Shown here in pieces: positions 55,663 to 64,000 of a stretch of 64,000 bases of DNA. Origin of the DNA: Stenocarpella maydis (taxonomy: Eukaryota > Ascomycota > Sordariomycetes > Diaporthales > Diaporthaceae). Where the stretch lies: positions 62,001-126,000 of the forward strand of contig NQMI01000114.1 of assembly GCA_002270565.1 (NCBI GenBank), written 5' to 3'. The notes below the pieces were generated by a model. The model was not told the origin of the DNA, did not search any database, and saw only the letters and a list, made by a program, of their open reading frames with translations. The position numbers and the translations under genes were made by a program. Numbering within the stretch: position 1 is the first letter of the stretch; every line of letters starts with the position of its first letter.

Positions 55663-57890
55663 AGAATATGCAGTGTAGTCTGTTCACATTGCATGGGGAC
55701 TGGAGTGCAGTCTGGCAGGCACGAGGACCGAAAAGAAAGAAAGAAAAGAAGAGACACAGAAAATAAAGGGAGCGCGGCTCAACTCCTTCCTCCCTGTCCC
55801 GCTAGCCACCTGGGCTGATCCCTGTTCCGAGCCCTCTACTGGCCGGCCCATCAGCTCGGCCAGTCCTGCTCGGGGGCAGTAAGATTCCTGAGAGGGGTTG
55901 ACTGGCCACTTGACAACCACATGTGCACGCATCGCATCAACCAGAACCACCACCACCACCAGTGCCCTGACGATTGAACCTGAAACATACCACCAACCAT
56001 CTCGACCACCGACGCCTGCCTCGAACCCCCTGCCCGCTCGACCGATTGTTTCCCACGTATGTACAGAGTATGGATACGTACCGTGTACGGATAGTATGCT
56101 CGCATCGTCACCCACAAGACGACACGACGACACGGTTGATTTTCATGTCCGTCACCAGGCCACTTGGCTCGGCCGTCTCGTGTGACACGAGAAGGGCACT
56201 CACTCTTTTCTGTCCCCGCTCTCCCTTTTTGCCCTCCTGCATAGTCATGTGCAATCCCTTCAACGTAACGTTGCCACGGCTGCTCAACTAAAACGCCAAC
56301 AAGCTCTTCTGTCAGCGCGATACCATCCTTGGCATCGCATCTCCCATCGCGGAGCGAAAGCATAAAATGGCCAAGACGAACCCTTTCGCACCGGCCCATA
56401 ACCCCCGAGTTAAGACGACGGCAAGACGACGGCAAGACGACGCAAGACGACGGCTAAAACCCCCCCCCCCCAAAAAAAAAAAACGAAACATCCATCTTGC
56501 CACTGATCAAGGCCCACAAAACCACCAGCCTATGGGGACGCAGCCTTGGACATTGACCCCGTCTCAGGTCAGGCAACCCGGCGCCAAACCAACAAACGAT
56601 CCATTACTACCATTCACTGCCATTAATTGCTGCCTAGATACATAGCATACGGAGTCCTTGCTGTCCCCATCAACACCTGACGTGCCAGGCCATTAGTCAT
56701 CAAGAGATCCCCCTATGTGTGCTGGCCCCCTGGCATCCGAGCTCACCAAGCTGTCATTGACGCCGGCGGCGGCAGATGAACCCTGTTGCCATGGTTATTC
56801 GCAAGCGGCCCACCACTAGTGCGTATCCACTGGCAACAGCTCGCGTTGTGTGCGATCGACTTCATCCGAGATCCGCAGTGGGGAATATCCCGAGGCCTCC
56901 TCCATCTTGCACAAGCTGGTCCTGGCTGGCAGGCTGGTATCACATACACAGTAGTGCTCCGTCTTCTACCCTCCCCTGCCCTCCCTGGGTACCCTTGGTT
57001 TCACCACCATAAAAGGACACAGGGTCCGTAAGAGCCCTGGTAGCATGGCAGGCATGGGGACCTGTGGCTGTCGCGCGCACTGCATTGACTGATTGACATG
57101 ATGCGAGCCTTCCTTTATTACAACGCCGGGCTGACGGCGAGGCTGTGCCAGGATCGACGTACCTTCGCCACAACAGGCCCCATGCCCCCATGCCCCCTCA
57201 ACTGCCTGCCTGGCAGAACCATGGCCGTTGGCCTCTCAGCCTCTTCGCCTCCACCCTCAGTTCATCCATTCTTTACTGGCCAGATTGGTCCTGCCACCCC
57301 GGCCGGCCCGTCTGTCGCCTGTGTCTTGTCCACCTCGGCTTCACCTCCGGGCCAAGCACTTCCAGCCCCAGGCCAGACGAATGCGCTCTGGCCACGCTCT
57401 GGCCAGCCCTTCTACCGCACAGTCTCAGGAACCCCTGCCCTGGGGCACTAATCTTAACCTGGTTTGCCCGACTCTCTCGTAACCCTCGTAATCGCCAATC
57501 GTTCTCAATCGAGAATTGCGATGTGTTGTTTGGAAGGCTCTCGCGGTAATTGCTGTTTGGCAGCCGCAATCAGCCTAGCGCATAGTGGAAGAACATCCGC
57601 CGTCTACTTTGTATGGATTACAGCCAAAAAGGAGATCGTATTCCTGTTTTTTTGTCGCAGGCAACCAGGCTTTCATCCGAAGAAGCCTGGGCTCTTTCGG
57701 ATGGGCCTGCATGTGACGTGGTTTCGTGGCCTGTCTTCCACCTCCCATGGTCGAGACCCCAATGGCACTTGGCAACACGGGGGACCCAAGCTGGCAAGAC
57801 AGACTGCCAGGAAATGCACATTACAGAGGCCTGATGCAAGCACGATTTACAAATTCAAAATCATCATTACACCTACCCCAAGCAGCCTTT
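55663..57890. other. Intergenic, no gene recognised
   Basis: Frames of up to 194 codons overlap on both strands and lack motifs. The region holds an 11-bp tandem (aagacgacggc, about four copies, 56412-56454) followed by a C-run joined to an A-run at 56460-56483. Confidence 0.5.
56412..56483. repeat. 11-bp tandem repeat followed by poly(C)-poly(A)
   Basis: There are four copies of aagacgacggc, the third lacking one G, then about 12 C and 13 A. Confidence 0.88.
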
Positions 57891-59370
57891 GAACCACTAA
57901 TTTTAATTCACTTATAATTAAACCTCCCGCCTAATATACCCAAACCCAGACAGCTACATAGCACCTGGAGGGAGGGCTATATAATACCCAGAGGCTATAA
58001 TGACACCCAGAGTAAGCACCCTGAGCCGCGAGGGAGGGTGGTTGGGTAGGGGGCCCAGAGGGCTTAAAGAGCAATAAGGAACATAATAATTTAAAATGTA
58101 TTACTCTATGAGACAGCCCAACTTCATGTCTTCCTACTTCATCACGGTGGCGAAAGGCACTCGCCGAACTCGTTGATACCCCTGGGGACTACCCGACCGC
58201 TGCCTACGAGGGCCACCACATGGGCTAAACTCCTTCTTGGCTACCTAGGTACGCTGTCGGCAGGATTAGACTTTCGGTTGGGGGGGGGGGCAGGGGATCT
58301 TGTTGTTTTGCCCCTTTGAGCACATCAAAATGAACGCTCTTGGCCGGGCTCAATCGTCGGCACGTAGTAATCCCCCCTTCTCGTCTAATTCAATTATGCT
58401 TATTCTTCATGCCCGTTAGCTGCCTTTTTTGCTCTGACCGGTGATGCCCCTTCCATGAAAAACCACCGTCTCCGAGGTTCAGGGCCTCGAAGCTCTTGAA
58501 GGAAGACTAGATGAGTAGCAAGCAAGCAGCAGCCCAAGACCCCTCCTCCCCCGTCCCCATGCCCGATGATCTGGGCCGACATAATTTAGCCCAGATTTCC
58601 ATTCTCTCTGCCCCTTCCCCCCAAGTCTGTATGTACGTCTGTCTTGTCAGAACCGGGGCTTGGTTTTTTGTCGGGCGAGCAGGCCGGTAATAAACGAGAT
58701 AGGGTTTGGCTGATCTCCATGGGGCGAGTAGGTACACTTTGTAGACTGGGGAAATGATCTGTCTCAAGGCAGCGGTGCAGACAGAGTAACAAGTCAATTG
58801 CGAAGACTAGTCGCACCGAATACTCACATAAAACTGCGCGGACACCCTGCTTGTAAGGCCTGCCACTGCGGGCTACGAGTTCGAGCAATAAAACAATCTG
58901 TAATAAATAAAACAATTCACTGTTTGGGAAAGTGTTATGTATTAAGACTGCCCACGCCTTGTCACTTAAGGTTTATGGTGTTTTAACACTAGAGTTTGTG
59001 GACATACACGGCGGAAATAGTCACAAGACGTTGGGAGCTGCACTTGACAGTACGACGGATAAAGGATACATACCATCTGACCCCCACTAGTGGAACACCC
59101 CTACCAGTGGAATGAGGACCTACATACAAATATTACCACATTGACTTACATGTATCACAGCCAATTTTAAAGCTATACACATAGGAATTTGATCAATCTG
59201 TAGATATTTACTTAGTAAATAAGCTTATATAGGTAGTTAGTATTTTGGGGGCATTAGAGTGGCTGTAATTAGATTCCAAACCCTGCATATAAATGCTAAA
59301 CCTAGGGCCTAATTTCTTAATTCTCTTTATGATAGCCCAGCCTATTCCTCTTAATTACCACCTAACCACA
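57891..59370. other. Transition into transposon graveyard
   Basis: The composition becomes AT-rich with no credible gene. A G-run is at 58280-58290. At 59079-59120 the words ccactagtggaa and ccagtggaat form a short direct repeat that could be the left end of the transposase element that follows. Confidence 0.4.
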
Positions 59371-60458
59371 TGATGCCTAGCTATAATGAAGAGAATATGG
59401 CTGATGTCATATTTAATATTATTGATAATGGGCTTATGTTAGGTGAAGCTGCCCAAAAGCATAGTGTACCTAAGATAATACTCTTCTGGCGGATGAATGG
59501 TATTACATCTAAAAGTAAGGCTATTCAGCCTGCTTAATGCCTATTTATTGCTGAGGAGAATAGGCTTGTTAAATGGATTATTAAGTAGGAATTACTAGGC
59601 TATACCCTAACAGCCTTAGTGGTGCAGCAAATTACTGAGGCTATTATAAAGAAATGAGGTAATAATCAGCCTCTTGGGAAGCACTGGATAGCATTATTTA
59701 AAAGCTGCCATAATGATATTAAGATAAAGATTTCTTACCCTTAAGAAGCAGCCCGATTTAATGGCTTTATACTAAAGGCAGTCTACTAGTATTTTAACTA
59801 CTAAGAGCAATTTAGCTGGGTTGAGCTAGAGTTAATAGTTAATGTTAATAAAGGCAGTATTATGGAGGGCTAAGGTATTATTTATATACTTATAAGGCTT
59901 TATAATAGTTGGTACTAATGAATTTTAGGTATTAATAGCCTTGTGCTTGGATCTGCGGAGACTAAAACTGCCCTTAAGAAGATGAGTGGCAGCTGTGCCT
60001 GGGTAACCCTTATTAACGCTATTACGGCTTCTGGTTACTATTTATACCTGGGAATCGTTTTTAAGGGTAAAGATCTTTAAGCTTAATGGTTTTTATAAGA
60101 GTTTAAGCAGTTATACCCTTAGCACTATATTATATCGCCTAATGGCTGGACTAAAAATGAGATTACTGTGGCATAGCTTCATAATGTTTTTTTACCCTAG
60201 ATGAATAAAATCTGAGGAGATAATGATTCTCAAGTAATTCTACTGATTTTAAATGGCTATAAAAGCTATACTTTAGTATTTAAATCTCTTTAATTGCTAT
60301 ATTAAAGGTTTATTTACTAATGATACTTAGGTAGGCGGAATTTATGAAAGAGTGCTTCTTCAGCAATGTTTTTTTATGCTTCCTCCTAGCATATATTTCT
60401 CACGGGCTATAGCCAGCAGATAATGGATATTTCAATGTCCTTAAGGCTGCTTATTTAT
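59371..60458 (+). mobile_element. RIP-mutated pogo/Fot1-type transposase relic
   Basis: From an ATG at 59371 one frame can be followed with many stops. MPSYNEENMADVIFNIIDNG, with GEAAQKHSVPK, is the N-terminal helix-turn-helix of pogo/Fot1 transposases. EENRLVKWII and PLGKHWIALF follow (CENP-B-like HTH). Then come SLVLGSAETKTALKKMSG, SCAWVTLINAITASG, NGWTKNEITVA and LLILNGYKSYT, the DDE region in which the LDGH acid now reads Asn. After AYISHGL and FNVLKAAYL the frame ends where the 1.3-kb repeat copy begins. Stop codons are mostly TAA or TAG in place of CAA, CAG or TGG, as RIP produces. Confidence 0.8.
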
Positions 60459-61830
60459 AATGATCAAAGGGTTTCCGAGTACATTAAACCTAAAAGATCA
60501 AGGGTTTATGTTCGGAATACATTGTTAGGCGGTTGTTAAGCAATATTATTAACTAACAATAATCACTAGCTATAAGGCTATGTAATACTAGGATTGAATA
60601 CTTAGATTAACAACTAAAGAGTCTATTCTATAAAAACTATCTACTATTTGGTAATAACTATATCCTTATATATTCTAACTCTTCATCCATCATCAACAGC
60701 ATCAATAGCAATCCTATCAATTAAGTGCTGCTCGATGGAATTAACACTAATTCCATCAATCATAGTGGGTCCCTAACCCTAACCCTAATAAGGTGGCATT
60801 ACTGATTAGATCAGGCGGGGTGCTCCTTCTGGGGGTCACTTTCCAACCTGCGGGGTTATCTTCTACAGTAGTTAGCCGCTAATATATATTAGCTCATAAT
60901 ACTATCTCCCTCCTTACTTCTTTTATCCTCAAAAGTATTCCATAAGTTATTTTCGCTCATTTATATTCTTATCCATTCCTTCCTAATTCGTTATATTAGG
61001 TAGGGTCACTAAGTCTCATCCCGCAAAATCCTTTTCCATTATCAAGCACAAGGCCGCCCTTCTTTTCGCTATTACCTTAAAGGGTAGCATCATTCCCATG
61101 CCTTATTCCTATTATAAAGAGCACAACCTAGCTAAGGACTGTAAGGTTGCAGATCCAGAATCCGTTTGCTATTAGACCTGTATTTACCTTAATTTATCTA
61201 ATTGCAATATCTGAGGTCTTACTCTTAGTTAGTTGAACAAGGTCACTCTAATATACCGTTGGTTGGAGGAAGAGCTGGAGGCTGTAGAGGAGGAGGCCTA
61301 ATAACTAAATGTAAGAATTTTGCACCTTTGCAAGCAGAAGCAGTTATAGTATAAGAAGATAATATATGCGGTTCATTAGGACATTAATAATGTAGAGGAG
61401 TTGGAGCGGGTAGAAAAGGAAGAGGCCGAAGTAGAATAGAGGCGGATTGCTAAGTAATCTGCTAAGGTTATTTGCTAAAGTTCTATTAAGGAGGCTGGTG
61501 GGATAGTGACGCAGGAGGTATAGTTGCATTCCGAGGGTGAAGTGGGAGTTTTTAACTGGAGTTCCCTAATAGGTAATAGTACTAATTGGTCTGAATTTAT
61601 AGGTACTAGTAATGAGGGTAATGAAGGAAATGCGCCTATAGGTGGCTTATCTTAGTACCTGATTCTTATTATTGGGAATGGAACTTATTTAACTGTTGCT
61701 TGATTAGTCCTGGCTCCTGGCCGTTCTTGGTCTACTAGTTATACTGTATTGTTCTGGTCTTATTTTTCTGTAACTAGTATTTGCTAGGGTGTAGGGTGCG
61801 GATACTAGTTGTTAAACGGAACCGCTCAGC
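60458..61830 (+). mobile_element. Repeat copy A with relic of a Cys-containing ORF
   Basis: The copy begins taatgatcaaagggtttccg and matches copy B (62610 onward) over about 1.3 kb in direct orientation. It includes three CCCTAA units (60771-60789). At 61030-61660 a degraded frame with stops reads GSIIPMPYSYYKEHNLAKDC, NLSNCNI, RWLEEELEAVEEEA, NVEELERVEKEEAE and FNWSSLIGNSTNWSEF. It resembles a multi-copy fungal ORF with a Cys motif and coiled coil often left unnamed. It starts inside the transposase relic. Confidence 0.7.
60771..60789. repeat. Interstitial telomere-type repeat, copy A
   Basis: CCCTAACCCTAACCCTAAT, three units of the telomere complement, lies within repeat copy A between AT-rich flanks. 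Confidence 0.9.
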
Positions 61831-61850
61831 AGGGCGTTGGTACTCCGTGC

Positions 61851-61921
61851 AAGGAGTTACCCTAGACTTCGTTGTAAGGAGTTACCCTAGACTTCCTAGC
61901 AAGGAGTTACCCTAGACTTGC
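61851..61921. repeat. 25-bp tandem repeat, three copies
   Basis: aaggagttaccctagactt begins at 61851, 61876 and 61901, an exact 25-bp period, each followed by a variable 6-bp end. Confidence 0.92.
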
Positions 61922-62400
61922 GAGTCAGGCGATTTTCGCTAAGTACGCCCAGTGCGTGCGTGACGCAAGATGAGTTTGGTGGCCGTGAGTCGATTATTTT
62001 GGCCTGCATTTGCACCTTAATTCAGACCTCTGCATTACCCTTATTTCTTACCCAAAAAGTATATGACTTAGTGCATTGGATAGCCTGATTTCTGAAGTTT
62101 GTATGTACTTAATTTGGGCATTGCTAGGGCTATGGTTGGCTGGCTGCTTGGAACCAAAGATGGTGTGTTGGAAGGGCGAATTTTCCGGCATTTGCAAATT
62201 TGCACCAGAGCCGACCGCAGCGTGCCCAGGGGTGAGACGACGTCGGAGGGTATATAAGGAGGGCTTACAGAAGCCCAACTTAATTCAATACAAAGTTGTC
62301 CAGACCACTGTCAATTGTCCGAATTCGCCTCAGGGCACCACACTGCGACCCTGCCGAAACACACGCTGAACTGAATGCTATTTTATAGCACATATTCATC
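61922..62400. other. Less-mutated segment with TATA box, possible LTR-like sequence
   Basis: This stretch has near-normal composition between two RIP-mutated blocks. It carries TATATAAGG (62251) followed by a GC-rich leader-like stretch ending ccgaaacacacgctgaa. A retrotransposon LTR or a promoter fragment is possible. No TG...CA ends or flanking duplication could be fixed. Confidence 0.3.
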
Positions 62401-62609
62401 AGANNAATTAGGACTTATATCCTCTATTTATCTAATGGAAGATGTTTATTTTGCTCCCCTATTTACTAGAGGTTCTCCCTTTAGGGGAAGAGAGTAGGAT
62501 ATAGATAAGGTAAGGGGGCTCTTATTAAGGAAAGCTCTACCTTAAGGATACCAGTCTCCTTAGGAACCTGCCCTTACCTTATTTAGAACCTTCAATTAGG
62601 AGCATTATG

Positions 62610-63960
62610 TAATGATCAGAGGGTTTCCGAGTGCGTTAAACCTGAAAGATCAAGGGTTTATATTCGGAATACATTATTAGGCGGTTGATGAGCAATATTG
62701 TTAATTAACAATGATCACTAGCTGTAAGGCTATCCAATACTGGGATTGAATACTTAGATTAATAACTAAAGAGTCTATTCTATAAAAGCTATCTACTATA
62801 GTAATAACTATATTCTTATATATTCCGACTCTTTAGTAGCTTAATAGGATCGATAGTGATGCTATCAACTGGGTGTTACTTAATGGAGTTAATACAGATC
62901 TCATCAATTCTGGTGGGTCCCTAACCCTAACCCTAATAAGGTAGCATCACTAATTAGATCAGGTAGGATGCCCTTTTTAGGAGCCAGCTCCCGACCTGCA
63001 GGGTTATCTTCTACGGTAGTTAGCTGCTAATCGCCTAGTAATTCATAATACTATCTCCCTTTTTACTTCTTTTATTCTCAAAAGTATTTCTGTAAGTAAT
63101 TCTGGTTTTATCTATAATTTCATTTGCGCCTTCCTAATTTATTATATCAGGTAGGGTTACTAAGTCTTATCTCATAAAGTGTTTCTCTATTACTAAGCAT
63201 AAGGCTGCTCTTCTTTTCACCGTTACCTTAAAAGGCAGCATTATCCCTATACCTTATTTCTACTATAAAGAATATAACCTAGCTAAGGACTATAAGGTTG
63301 CAAATTCAGAATCCACCTGCTATTAGACCTCCATTCGCCTTAATTTATCTAATTATAATATCTAAGGTCTTACTCCTAATTAATTAAATAAGGTTATTCT
63401 AATATACCATTAGTTGGGGGAGGAGCTAGAGGCTGTAGAGAAGGAGGCCTAGCAGCTAAATATAAGGATCCTATATCTTTATAAATAGAAACAGATATAG
63501 TACGAGAAGATAATGCATGCGGTTTATTAGGGCATTAATAATATAGAGAAGTTAGAGCATATAGAGAAGGAAGAGGCCAAAGCAGAGCGGGCGCGGATTA
63601 CTGCGCAATCCGCTAAGGCTGCAAGAAGGAGTTCTACAGAGGAGGCTGGTGGAATGGTAGCGCAAGAGGCTTGGCTGCATTCTAAGGGGGAGGTTGGTAT
63701 TTTTAATTAGAGTTTCTTAATGGGCAATAGTACTAGTTAGTCTGAATTTATAGGTACTAGTAATAAAGGGGTGCGCCTATAGGTAGCTTATCTAGTGCCT
63801 AATTCTTATTACTAGGAATGAAATTTATATTACTGCTATCTAACTAGTTCTGATTTTTAGCTACTTCTTAGTCTACGAGTTATACCGTATTATCCTAATC
63901 TTATTTTCTTATAACTAGTACCTATTGGAGTATAGGGTGCAGAGGCTAGTATCCGTTCAG
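62610..63960 (+). mobile_element. Repeat copy B with relic of a Cys-containing ORF
   Basis: Direct copy of the 60458 repeat, offset by about 2150 bp, diverged mainly by C/T and G/A differences. CCCTAA units are at 62919-62937. The degraded frame at 63180-63790 keeps NLSN and EELEAVEKEA-type coiled-coil words with stops. It runs to near the right edge of the window. Confidence 0.7.
62919..62937. repeat. Interstitial telomere-type repeat, copy B
   Basis: CCCTAACCCTAACCCTAAT, identical to the one in copy A although the flanks have diverged. Confidence 0.9.
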
Positions 63961-64000
63961 GTGGTTTTTGGGCGTAACTGGTATTCAGGGTGTTAGTTGG

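Noticed and set aside
61851..61921. CRISPR-like array
   Set aside because: Only three 25-bp units with 6-bp variable parts in a eukaryotic genome; a simple tandem repeat.

Overview
The window looks like nuclear DNA of a filamentous ascomycete, most likely a Sordariomycete. Introns are short (about 50-160 bp) with GT-AG ends and CTRAY branch points. Gene blocks are GC-rich and separated by strongly AT-rich tracts in which transposon coding sequences carry stop codons of the CAG-to-TAG kind, as left by repeat-induced point mutation (RIP). The gene set is typical of the group: a GH72 glucan remodeller, an AA11 chitin-active monooxygenase and a Snt1-type corepressor. Genus is not determined. There is a 14-base N gap at 51353-51366 and two Ns at 62403-62404.

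Layout. 1-1739 is an AT-rich repeat relic. 1740-2555 is an acyl-protein-thioesterase-like hydrolase. 3683-5346 is a degraded element with inverted, hairpin-bearing ends. 6431-7000 holds a decayed small secreted-protein gene. 7000-14643 is a long stretch without a supportable gene, ending in the pyrimidine-rich leader of a large kinesin (14644-20227, four exons). A GPI-anchored GH72 beta-1,3-glucanosyltransferase follows (22634-24341). On the minus strand, 25356-26481 is an Mtr-like amino-acid permease that has lost its central membrane segments and its first splice donor. HMG-CoA lyase (27837-29004) converges on deoxyhypusine synthase (29382-30497, minus). 32611-40143 encodes a 2490-residue Snt1/NCoR-like SANT protein with a 47-glutamine tract. 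An MFS exporter (40935-42603) and an orphan coiled-coil protein (44264-44872) lie on the minus strand.

45100-51000 is a decay zone. It holds an 855-bp TA-flanked inverted-repeat element, a DUF7708/NLR-like pseudogene split by a 614-bp double fold-back MITE, and a DUF7025-type AAA ATPase pseudogene. An AA11 LPMO with a C-terminal chitin-binding-like module is at 52614-53886 (minus). 53900-57900 has no convincing gene. 57900-64000 is a transposon graveyard: a RIP-mutated pogo/Fot1 transposase and two direct copies of a 1.3-kb repeat, each carrying three telomere-type CCCTAA units.

No biosynthetic cluster or operon-like grouping is seen. Intact genes are housekeeping (kinesin, HMG-CoA lyase, deoxyhypusine synthase, Snt1) or cell-wall and chitin related (GH72, AA11). 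The most unusual material is the deleted permease with a 7-nt microexon, the decayed NLR-like/AAA neighbourhood with its MITE, and the repeat motifs in the Snt1-like protein.
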